Assembly (NCBI GenBank): GCA_019915135.1 | Contig: JAHLMK010000001.1 | Span: 6,262,001 to 6,326,000 of the forward strand | Length of the DNA: 64,000 nt | Direction of reading: 5' to 3' | DNA from: Strobilurus pachycystidiatus | Taxonomy: Eukaryota; Basidiomycota; Agaricomycetes; Agaricales; Physalacriaceae | Shown here: positions 35,326 through 45,735 of the stretch, in pieces | Position numbering within the stretch: position 1 is the stretch's first letter | Layout: each line of letters opens with the position of its first letter | Position numbers and translations under genes: made by a program | Notes under the pieces: generated by a model | What the model saw: the letters and a program-made list of their open reading frames with translations, nothing else | The model's database searches: none | What the model was told of the DNA's origin: nothing

Positions 35326-35549
35326 GATACCGGTCCTAACCGGTCTCGAGACCGGTTCAAACCGGTTTTGACGGGACCGGTCCTAACCGGTCTCGAGACT
35401 GGTTCAAAGACCGTACCCTGCACGGTTCACAATCAGGACCGGTCCAGGTCCTCAGTTCCGCCAAATGTGGGATTTTGGCAGACCGGTCCAGTTCCAGTTC
35501 AGGACTCCGAGGGGTCAAAAACCGGACTGGACCGGACTTTCAAACCCTA
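35326..35549 (-). repeat. Right terminal inverted repeat and ACCGGT subterminal cluster
   Basis: About eight ACCGGT hexamers, including an internal tandem duplication (ACCGGTCCTAACCGGTCTCGAGA.. twice near 35331 and 35378). The block ends in CTTTCAAACCCTA. The same block is at 45504-45727. Confidence 0.8.
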
Positions 35550-35557
35550 CCACTGTG
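35550..35557. repeat. Target site duplication of hAT copy 1, right
   Basis: CCACTGTG, identical to 26996-27003. Confidence 0.95.
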
Positions 35558-37173
35558 AGCCAGAAGACTCCAGCATGGCGCGGATGTCGATGTAAAGGTC
35601 ATAGGCAGCCTCGCAGTCCAGAGTCCGGCGGATAGCGTCAAAGTCATCCACAAGGAGTTCAAAGTCGTGAGTGGCGTTATAATGCGCCTCAACGAACGGC
35701 ACCATGTGCAAGTGCACGAGTCTTTTGACGGCGTCCAGAAGTTTCTGAAAGACGTCATGGGAAAAGTTGTAGAGCGCAGGAATGTGCTGAGGCATAGGAT
35801 AGTCGGTATCCTTGGCCAATAGTTCGGTCAACTCGGCCCATCCGCGCTGCTGGGACTCAATATAGATTGTGGCCAACTGGGCGCGCAGCTGCGCCCTATT
35901 GGTACCAGGATTTTGCAGACACACAGTATTCATGGCGAGCGTCCATTCTGGTCCTGAACGTTTCGTCAGGGCCTTGAACTCAACCAGACTCGGAAGCTGA
36001 ACAAATAAGTAAGACGGTGAAGTTGACAAGAAAATAAGAGAAAACTTACAATCTTATTGGCCAGTCTCCAGACGGCAGCACCCTTCTTACAACCTGCCGG
36101 CCCAAACAGACCAACGAGCGTTCCCATGAAACCCTCTGTCATAGGAAAAACGGGTGTCCCAAGTTGGAGAATGTTGGAAGTCTTGGAACGAGTGACGAGG
36201 GGAGTTTTGTAGGCATAGAATATCGTCTTGGGAAGGTCGGCAATGAATGATGAGATGGGGACAACGTCAGGCTTCTTCTTCTGTAGTTGGGTCTCCAACG
36301 CCTGCATCATATCATCAAACGCAGTGATGAGGCGGGCTGACCAATCGGCTGCCGTGGACGAGCCATGCTTGGCGCCAAACTCCAGGGAGAAGTGGGGCAG
36401 GAGGTTCGTGGTGAAGACTTTATCAAGCGCAGCAAGAACGGGAGTGGGAGGAATGGGACTCGATGATTGGAACAAGAATTCAGACCAAAGGTCGTCAACA
36501 AGATGGTGGCGCTCCTGATTTGTCATAGCGTGATAGTCCTTGATGGATGGTGCGCCTCGCAGAACCTCAGAGGCTAGAAGCTGCGCATAGGTCAATGATG
36601 TGATGATGACCGGCGCCAACAGCTATAAAAAAGTGTATGAGTCTCGACGTATGTGATGAAGAGGAAGACCATCCATACCTCGCCCGTATGGAGTGCCGTT
36701 TGTTCCATTGCCTTCTCCGCAGACCATTTGGATCGGCCTTGTTTCCCACTGAAGAGGGGATAGCGCGCCAAGGGAGCGAGTGCGTAGATTAGGGGAGGAT
36801 TGTTGTAGATATTGCGAGCCATAGATCCCGCTGTATTGCCAATCATTTGGGAGAACGCAACATTGAGCTGACTGCACAAGGCGGGGGTGGGGCCATCACC
36901 AATCGCAACGGCCTGTACGGCGGAAAGAACGTGGCGCATTTTATCGCTATGGGTCTCGTTGATGGTGAGCAAACGACGGTTTGAGGCGGCAGTGGCAAAA
37001 ATCTCGGGTCCCATCCCAGAGGCTCGTACAGCGCCTAAGGCCAACAAGTGATTAGGGGGGGAATAATTCACAAGTGGGTTTACAACGCACCATAGTCAAT
37101 AAATCGGACCACCCAAGTCGACTTGTCATCCAACTCCTGCCGATAGAAATCGCGCTGCTCTATGAGCTTCGTA

Positions 37174-37181
37174 TGCGACGG
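37174..37181. repeat. Target site duplication of hAT copy 2, left
   Basis: TGCGACGG, repeated exactly at 45728-45735 and different from the TSD of copy 1. Confidence 0.95.
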
Positions 37182-37418
37182 TAGGGTTTCAAGGTTCAGT
37201 CTGGGTAGACCGGTAAAACCGGTGGACTGAACCGGACTGAACCGATCACATGACCAGTCTCATGTGGACCGGTCTGACCGGTTCAACCGGTCCCGGTCCT
37301 AGGTCCCGGCCATTTCCAAAATTTGTAAGGACTGCCCGAGACCGGTCAGGACCGGTCAGGACCGAGCCGGTCTAAACCGGTTCTAGACCGGTTCGAACTG
37401 CCCTGGAAGTAGCTCAGA
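37182..37418 (+). repeat. Left TIR and ACCGGT cluster, copy 2
   Basis: Identical by eye to 27004-27240. The tRNA-like sequence follows at 37425-37505 on the minus strand. Confidence 0.8.
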
Positions 37419-37835
37419 TAAAATGACCCCCGAGGGAATTGATCCCGAGGGTCCTGACCGGCCTCATGTATCACAAGGCAGGCTTTTCCACTAGGCCAGA
37501 CGGTCTTGCAGACCACAGATTTTCAGGTGTCTTGAGGTTAGGCTTTGCGCAACGATGCAAGACATATCAACATTGTCAAATTTGGTAAGTTTACCATAAT
37601 ATTTACACAAAGTCTCAGACAAGGGTGTATTTAATTTTTTGAAGCTCATCACTTATTTCTATGTAGGCTATTCTGTAGCTATCTGTGGAGCTCATTCATT
37701 ACTCGAGGACATAAATCAAGTTCAGGTTGGCAGAAGGGAATGGTAAACTTATCCATGCTCTAGCCAAACAAATTGGTCAGTACTCGTTTCAAAAGAGGGC
37801 AAAGTCGTCCCATCAACCCGACACTCACCTTCCTA

Positions 37836-40800
37836 ATGGCTCAATCCGTCGGCATTGCTGCAAAAGCATCAAAGACCTCTCAGAATAAAAGTTCCGGCAA
37901 AGGGAAAAAGCGGCAGCGCTCTCCTGTCCTGGAGTCTGACAGCAGTGGAGAAGGAGAATCCGACGAAGGGGAGTCCTCGGAGTCAGAATCCGAACCCGAA
38001 CCCGCACCCGAACCCGAACCGCCAAAACGGAAAAGACGCAAGACACAGAAGGCGGCGCAGGCGGAGGCGACGGCGGCATCAGCAAAAGGGAAGACTAAGG
38101 CAGTTAAACGGGCGACAAAAAAGAAGGCCACTGCCCCTTTGCAGGTATCGATCACAGCTGAAGGTGATGTGGTGAGTTGTAATACTCCATGGTAAACTTA
38201 CCACTGACGGAGAGGCAGGATGTTGGCCATACGGCCGCCATTAGCAACATGGTGGTCGTCAAGGAGGTTGCTGATGACCTTGACCTATTCTTTGGGCCCA
38301 AGGGATCACATGCATTTGGTGCAGGAGCTCCGGAACGCGGTCGATTTTGCCTGACCTGCCAGTAAGCGGAATAGTTGAACCCCACAAGCCGCGTACTCAC
38401 CAAGTCTAGTAATGACGCTGCCTATATAGCTCGCAATGGCGAGCGGAGTTGCTTTCACGTAGGGTCCAACACCTCGCTTCGCCACCACATGCGTCAACAC
38501 TGGGACCACTACAAGAAAACGTGCGAGCAAAAGGGTGTGGTGCCACGGGATGCGGCCATGCCCACGAAGCTTTTGGCGGAGAAGACGGCCGCCGCCGCCG
38601 CCGTTGTAGCAGGAATTGATCCAAATGCGGGGAAGTTGACATCAATGGGCTTTGAACCTGCGGCTCATCCAAGAGAGTTTTCCGTCGAAGGAGCTCTTGA
38701 GCATATATCAAAGTATATTGTTTGCACTGATCAGGTATGTTCTGAGTTGAATGGTAGAGTGACGCACCTCACGCCCAACCCAGTCTTTTGCAACGGCAGA
38801 AAACATCCACTTCCGCAACCAGTTCGTCATCTTCCGGCCCAAGACCCGCTTAAACGAGCTTCCCACCGCACACAAGATCAAGAACTTTGTCCACAATTTC
38901 TATGTTGAGACCTTGGAGGAGCTGGTGGCGGAGTACGAGGTAAGTTTGCCATATTCACGCCGAACCACAAAATAAGGACTCACCGATTGTCAGCGCGCCA
39001 TTGGGTCGATCTCTACCGTTGGCGATGGATGGTCTGCGAAGCACAATAAACAGGGCTTCTTGGGAGTGAATGGATTTCATGTGCGTGTCGTGAAGAAGAA
39101 AGGGAGGCCCGCCCGGTGGTCTCTTGAGCATGCCGTGATCGGGTTTCGTCGAATCCATGGGGCCCACGATGGCGAAAATCTTGGGCGGCTTTTCATGAGT
39201 ACAGTCATGCGATGCGGGATTGTCAACATTGACCGCAAGATTTCCAAGGTGAGGGGAGGAGGGTAACCTGTTGATGTTTGGCTTCGTTGACTAAATATGC
39301 CGTAGCTTGGTCCCATCACCATGGACAATGCTGCTCCCAACAACACGCTGTGCGAGACTATAGAGGAGCTGCATAACTTGCTGAATCTCAATAAGTGGGA
39401 TGCCGCCGAAAATCAGTTAATGTATGTTGTTCAGGCTGGATGGTAAACTTACTTACATCTCTGATAGGTGCCTTGCACATGTTTTGAACCTCGCAGTGGG
39501 TGACTTTATGTCTGCCATCACCAAAACAGCGGCGATGGAAACGACCACCGCTATCTGGGAATATGATCCTGAGGATGCCAATAATCGTGTGCTTGGAGGA
39601 TCTGTGGATGTCATTGCGGCCTTGCGCACGCTTGGAGTTAAGGTAAGTTTACCATTCCATCTTGTAGCCTGCCCATTAAAGGATTTCTAGATTCAGGCAT
39701 CCGACCAGAGGATTCAGTACTTCCATTCACTGCAGCGAGAGATTGGCTTTGTCAAACCCCTTTCCATCATTCTCCACGGCAATACACGATGGGGAACAGC
39801 GCATGGGATGGCCAACCGTGGGCACCAGCTTCGCCAGCCTATCAACCGGTTTGTTGCCAGCGCCGACGAGCGGTTTGGTCCCATTACTGTCATTCGCGTC
39901 AACGGTAAGATCAGCAAGAAAATTCGATGGAGCGCCTTCCAACTGAATGAGGAGGAGTGGGCACGGGTCCTCGACTGCAAGACGATACTTGAGGACATCA
40001 AGAAGATACAACAGCTTTTTTCCTCGCAGAAGGAAGCAACGATGTACCACGTCATTCCTGCCATCGAGGAATTGCTCACCCTCTGGGAGGCAAAGCTCGA
40101 GGATCCTGCCTTTGCCCTTTATCACGACGCCATTCGCGACGGCATTACCAAGCTCAGAAAATACTATGTCAAGTTTGACAAGAAGCCTGCCTACATTGTT
40201 GGTCTCTGTAAGTGTTTCTTTGTACATGATTGAAGTAAGTTTACCATCTTTTTCAGTTATACATCCATACTTCAAGCTTGATTGGATTGAAGAGCACTGG
40301 GGTGGCGAGGAGGAGCAGCAGGAAGAGATTCGGAAGGGTAATCTTCGTGCCAAAAATTGGCTCAGAGAGGCAGAAAGAATTGTTGAAACAGCGGTAAGTT
40401 TGCCATTTTGATATCATTTATGGGCAGCTGAAAGATTGTTACATAGATGGAGAAATATTGGGAGGATCGACTGGTCTTTCCTCCCTCTAAGCACCCCAAA
40501 CCCGCCCCCGACGTGCATGACGACGATCTCGAGGATGATCGCCAGTACACTGTTCGGACCCTCCCTCCTTCGGTGGATTCAACACGGTCAACACCAGCAG
40601 CGGATACCTCACCGGCAGACGGCACTACTCCAACAACCTCCAGCCTCCGCTCCGACTTCCAACGCAAACGTGAGGAGCGTCTTCGTGCACAGCAGGCTGC
40701 TCAGGCTGCAACAACCGGTCATAGTGGCTGGCGTGCGGAGCTAGGAGCTTACCGACAAACCGTGGAGAAGGATGTCACCAATCATACCGACCTATGTGAG

Positions 40801-41121
40801 TGGTGGCAGGATAATGCCCATCTCTATCCAACGGTCGCGCGCATTGCCATCGACTATATCCCGGCCCAGGCTTCCTCCGTTTCCGCTGAGTTCCTCTTCT
40901 CGGGTAGTTCTCAGACAGCCGACGACCAGCGCGCCCGCCTCAGTGCCCAGATTTTTGAGGAGCTGCAGATTTCTAAGGACCAGTGGAAGCGTGACGTTGT
41001 GGATTATGCAAAGCAGAATGAGAGCCAGGTCGAAGAGCATCCGGAGATGACTGCATTTCAGGATCTTGTAGCGGAGGATGAGCGGGAGGCCGAATTAGAC
41101 AAATGCCTTGGACTATTATAA
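37836..41121 (+). CDS. hAT-family transposase, copy 2 (10 exons)
   Basis: Same 944-aa product and exon plan as copy 1, shifted by 10,178 bp (first exon 37836-38171, last exon 40447-41121). The BED finger, the catalytic Asp residues (D331, D412), CLAH and the dimerisation region are all unchanged. With two intact source genes in the window, either copy could mobilise both. Confidence 0.92.
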
Positions 41122-41801
41122 TTCTATAGTGTATATCTGCAATGATATACCCCTTATGCTCCCACTGGCCCGTTTGAACCTGCAAAGAATTTTGGAAAGT
41201 TTACCATGTTTCTTCAGAGACAGAAGGAATCCCTTCTACAGCTATGTGAGACTCGAATGAGCCTTGGTCCCATGAATGATGAGGATCTCAATGAGGTTCC
41301 TTGCATAAATACATCGGTAGAACGAGATGAAATCACCGTAAGTTCATGTGTCTGTATATGTGCATTGATCAATGTTCATAAACCACTCCCAGTCTTTCAC
41401 CTTCTTGATGCAGATAGGCATCCTCAATTTATGTGTCAATCAGGCAGTTACATTGCTCATTATGATTATACGCTATCCTCCGACAGCTAGACAAAGTTGT
41501 GGTATAGATGGAAATAGACTGATTTAAGATGGCAAACTTACCAGACTGAACAAAATGATGCCTGTCTTTTGCTCCGAATGGTTCGGTCATGCTGCCCCTG
41601 CTTGCTATCCCAGTAGTAGGCCTAATTGATCCCCTTCACACTCCAGCAAGTGCCCACCCTTTGACTCTTACGGATGTTGGAGTAGAAGGATGTTCGAACA
41701 ACATGGTAAACTTACTCGGCTCGCGGACCGATCTTATGTAACGTTTGATGTAAGCAATTTATCCAGTCCATGCATGTTTCCTTTGCACTCTCACTGACAC
41801 T

Positions 41802-43168
41802 ATGAGCTTGCACTGCCGCGGATTCATACCCCCCGCCCCGCCTCCACGCGCCCGTCGCGGTACATTGCCTGCCCGCGCAACCGACGTGCCGCCGGAGACT
41901 CATTCATCCCCTGCCGCCCCGGAACTCAGGCGTTCACCGGAACACATTCACGCGCACGCGCCCGCCGCATCGGCGTTACCTGCATCGACGCCCTCGCCGT
42001 CTACGTCGTGCCCGCGTCTTCCATCCATGGCGCCGCCTTCTCCACGCCCTGCCGCACGTCAACCATTTGACGACCTTCCACCCCATCTGCAATTCTCCCC
42101 ACCGCCTGCGCCCGGGTTGCGTAGCTACCGCTCTTCGTCCTCGCTGTCCGACATGTCGCTATCCCCGGAGCCAGAACCTGCCCCCTGCGCCCCGGAACCC
42201 ACGCGCAAAAGACCGCGACCCGTCTCTGAATCGCCCTTTCCATCACCATACCGCCCCACTCGTCCCGTTATGGTCGATTCGCCATCGTCGCCCAGTCACA
42301 ACAGTCCTTCTCCTGCGCAATCCCTCCCGGCCGGTCCACCCCCACCTTTGGCACGCGCGCCGTCTCCTCATATCCCTGCTCGTGGGCGGCCCACTGTTCG
42401 TGCACGCGCTATTGTTCGCGGACGCGGACGTGGATTACCGGGGCGCGCATCCCAGGCTAGGGCACGGTCGCCATCTCCTCCGCCGCCACCTCCTGTTACA
42501 CGTGGGCGTGGAGGCGGAGGACGCAGTCGTGGACGTGGGCACGCGCAGGGCAGGAGCAGTGGTCCAGGAGGTAGGCGTGGTCGGTTGTCCACACCGGCAC
42601 TACCCCGCGCTTGGTCTTCCCGCCGCATGGTGGAGGAGTCCGCTGAAGAAGAAGAATCCGCGGAGTCCTCTGATGGCGAGGATGAATTGGAGGAGTCGTC
42701 CGATGCCGCTGATGATGAGGAGGGGGTCCGCATCGAAGCACCGCTCCCTAGTCTTGACGAGTTGCTGGCCAAGACTGTGCCCTCCACCACAGCGTCCGGT
42801 CGCCCTCTTACCGCCAAGGAAACTCGCCTGTGGACGCGATCACATCTGCAGGAGATCCGGGCAGCAAAGGCGGAATTTGTGAAGCGGACGGGAAAGCGGG
42901 AGAAAGCGCGTGAGGCGGAGAAAAGATATGCGGGAAGTCACCATGACGAGCGCAACGCAAAGCAGCGGGAGTACGCTACCAGGTAAGTTTTACTTTTCTC
43001 ACCCTCTAGATGCTAATTGTTTCCAGACGACGTGCCGCAATAAAATCATTACCTGCAGCACAACAAGCGGCCATTCGTGCTTCCAACTCTGCGGCCGTTC
43101 AACGTTCCAAGGCGCGCAAGAAAGCCAAGGGGCGGGGCGAGAATCTGGATGATGAGGAGAGTTCTTAA
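41802..43168 (+). CDS. Cargo protein: proline-rich, RGG-box and acidic, copy 2
   Basis: Same 440-aa product as copy 1 (exons 41802-42982 and 43027-43168). No difference was noticed. No function is known. Confidence 0.75.
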
Positions 43169-43736
43169 TTTACTTTCCTTTGATGATTGTGATATCTTGC
43201 TATGTTTTTGGGTGCTTTGTACACACTTACATTTATCTTTCTCTCTGGGTGCTTTGTAGTTTCTTCGTGTAATCTTGAACATGGCAAATTTATTAGCATG
43301 CATGGCTATGATGGCAAACTTACCGCACGTGAGGCGTCCAAATATTTGGACATAGTTGGTTGACCGTTGAAGGCATAAATTGCTTTGTCCCATTTTGACA
43401 CCAACCCTCATCACCTGGCTCTCCATCCGACAACAGTTGGAGCCACTCTCGCCTCCAAGTAAGCCCTCATCTTTTTATTTGCTACTCTTGTTTGTCTTTC
43501 TTCTTCCCGGCTATCACTCTCCTGTGTGCAAGCACGACGACTCGGCACTTGGGACGCGACTGCTTAGTGCACGGGAGAGTCAGGCCGTTTCTTTTTTTCT
43601 TCTCATTTCATTGCGTGGTTGGCACGTAGAGGCCCGCCGACCCGGCTTTGGGACGCGACCGCCTCCCCTCTGCCGGCTATGATTATTTTTGGCCATTCTC
43701 TTGCCGGTAAGCTCATGCTAACTTTTGCTGCTAGAG

Positions 43737-45303
43737 ATGGCCCGCACGACACGCTCCGGCCGCGTCTACACGCCCTTTGAACTTGGGGAGCCCGTTGTTA
43801 TCGACGTTGATGTGTCGGAGCTCCTCAAGCTTCGTTTTGCGGAGTTGGACGCGACGGGCGCCGATGGAAGTGACGAAGAGGATGAATTGGAGTGCCCCAA
43901 TGGTGAGGGTGTCGCGGACGACGCGTTGTCGCACGTAGTGCGTGTCCAATTCTTCTCCACCCTGGTAAACTTACCTAGTACAGGTTCCCCCGCTTCATCA
44001 CTCCGCCCTCCAACCCATGTGCGCCCCACCATCCCCCGCCGTGCACCCTTCCTCCTCAGAACCTTCTTCCTCCCGCCCCATCCCTCCCGCCGTCGTCAAC
44101 CATTCACGCCGCAGTTCCAAGAAACGTCGTGCTGCCTCCCGCTTAGCCCGTCAAGATGCCACCGGCGACTACGCCAAGGGTATCTCACGCAAGCATCGCC
44201 GGCTGGCTGCGGACAATGCTGTTGAGCTTGACTTTGACGCCGCTGATTTGCCGGTCAACTCTTCGGGCTTTGGGGGCTGTCGCCGTCAACCTCATTTCGC
44301 CAATGCCGATCCCGAAATTCTTCAGCGGGAGCATGGGTTCCGTTATCTTGCTCATTCGGGGAAGTACAGTGTACCCGTTGTGGATCGTCACCGCCGGATG
44401 ATGATTTTGGTGGGCACCAAGCCCGCTAATGGCCAGGAATGGGAGGAAGTAGTCGAAGCTGAGATTGTGGAGGCCATTGAAGAGGGTGCGTCGCAAGTTT
44501 GCTTCTCCGCCAAGGAGACCATCCATAAGCGCGGGCCTTTTGGAGCCTTGGCTATTGGAGTCTCTTATGGGGGAGGAGAAATGGTAAGTTTACCATTCTA
44601 ATGCGTGGATCATCCTGATATGATTCAACAGCGGCCGGGAAATCGCAGGCTCTCTCCTTCGGGACGCCAATTCATGGAGCACCTCATTCAGACGCGTGCA
44701 ATGCGGCGCCTATCGGGCTATATGAACTGTAAGTTTACCATTTCATTGTAGTTTCATTCTCTTATATTCTGTTCATGCTCAGCCCTCTTTGCCACCCACA
44801 ATCCGATCATGTATGAAGAGTATAAGGAGCATCAGGTTACACTCCATGCCTCCGATGCACGCCTTCGCCGAAACTTTGACAATAGTGTATTTTCTTGCAC
44901 TACGGTCAATACCGGCCCTCAGACCGTCTCTCTTCCCCATGCCGATAGTGCCAATAAGCCCGATGGCTGGTGTGGGATTGTCTGCTTTGGGCCTTTTGAC
45001 CATCGACGCGGCGGCCAACTCATCTGTTGGGATCTTAAACTCATCATTGAGTTTCCTCCCGGCTGCCCCGTATACATCCCTTCGGCGCTCGTCGTGCATT
45101 CTAATTGCCCCATCCAGCCGGGAGAGAAGCGTTACTCAATCACCCAGTACACAGCGGGCGGGCTTTTTCGGTGGGTGGCCAACAAGTTCAAGACGGAAGA
45201 GCACTTCCTGAGGAACGCGAGTGAGGAGGAATTGGAGCAGTGGTGGAAGGATCGGGAAACGCGTTGGCAGCGGGGCCTCCGCCTTTTTCCTTTGGTACCA
45301 TAA
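43737..45303 (+). CDS. TET/JBP-type 2OG-Fe(II) dioxygenase, copy 2
   Basis: Same 472-aa product as copy 1 (exons 43737-43937, 43984-44583, 44632-44728, 44783-45303). The ligands H352, D354, H405 and R416 are conserved. Confidence 0.85.
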
Positions 45304-45503
45304 TCTTATGTATTTTTTCAATCAATGGTAAACTTACCTTATCTACGATGTTTTTTTTTGTTGTGTTGGTGGTCTGTATGTACCCCATGTCGAGTCCCAC
45401 AACAACATTTCAGAAATGCTCAATGACGCAGTGGGTAAGTGTCCACTTGAGTAGTCTTGCAGGCTGAGTTCAAGTCCTGCTACTGGCACTAATTTTACTG
45501 GCT

Positions 45504-45727
45504 GATACCGGTCCTAACCGGTCTCGAGACCGGTTCAAACCGGTTTTGACGGGACCGGTCCTAACCGGTCTCGAGACTGGTTCAAAGACCGTACCCTGCA
45601 CGGTTCACAATCAGGACCGGTCCAGGTCCTCAGTTCCGCCAAATGTGGGATTTTGGCAGACCGGTCCAGTTCCAGTTCAGGACTCCGAGGGGTCAAAAAC
45701 CGGACTGGACCGGACTTTCAAACCCTA
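45504..45727 (-). repeat. Right TIR and ACCGGT cluster, copy 2
   Basis: Identical by eye to 35326-35549. The tRNA-like sequence precedes it at 45418-45489. Confidence 0.8.
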
Positions 45728-45735
45728 TGCGACGG
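45728..45735. repeat. Target site duplication of hAT copy 2, right
   Basis: TGCGACGG, identical to 37174-37181. Confidence 0.95.

Larger units (their letters stand above)
27004..35549 (+). mobile_element. hAT-type DNA transposon with TET/JBP and RGG-protein cargo, copy 1
   Basis: An 8,546-bp element with ends TAGGGTTTCAAG and (reverse complement of the right end) TAGGGTTTGAAAG, flanked by the 8-bp TSD CCACTGTG. Order inside: left subterminal ACCGGT cluster, tRNA-like sequence, hAT transposase (27658-30943), RGG/acidic protein (31624-32990), TET/JBP dioxygenase (33559-35125), tRNA-like sequence, right ACCGGT cluster. All three genes read left to right. The second copy lies exactly 10,178 bp away in the same orientation. 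The only difference I noticed is A31318 versus G41496. It sits in an exon of a minus-strand host gene. An intact transposase, perfect TSDs and near-identity of copies suggest an autonomous, recently active element. Confidence 0.93.
35550..37181 (-). pseudogene. Interrupted host gene, middle segment
   Basis: Piece of the host gene lying between the two transposon copies. Reading leftwards: the tail of an exon begun beyond copy 2 (to 37091), then exons 37034-36679, 36622-36050 and 35996-35550, with three introns of 53-56 bp. The frame enters from the right flank of copy 2 and leaves into the left flank of copy 1 without a shift once each element and one TSD copy are ignored. The encoded region is largely helical and ordered-looking (for example SSFIADLPKTIFYAYKTPLV, WAELTELLAKDTDYPMPQ, DFELLVDDFDAIRRTLDCEA). 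I recognise no family. There is no signal peptide or membrane helix. Confidence 0.7.
37182..45727 (+). mobile_element. hAT-type DNA transposon with TET/JBP and RGG-protein cargo, copy 2
   Basis: Same length (8,546 bp), orientation and gene order as copy 1, at a constant offset of 10,178 bp. It has its own 8-bp TSD, so it arose by an independent insertion and not by tandem duplication of the region. All reading frames match copy 1. The one substitution noticed (G at 41496, A at 31318) lies in the spacer between the transposase and the RGG-protein genes. It is inserted in another exon of the same host gene, only 1.6 kb from copy 1. Short-range transposition is a known habit of hAT elements such as maize Ac. 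Confidence 0.93.

Noticed and set aside
27004..45727. Simple 10.2-kb tandem duplication of the region
   Set aside because: The similarity stops exactly at the TIRs, and each copy has its own different 8-bp target duplication, so these are two insertions.
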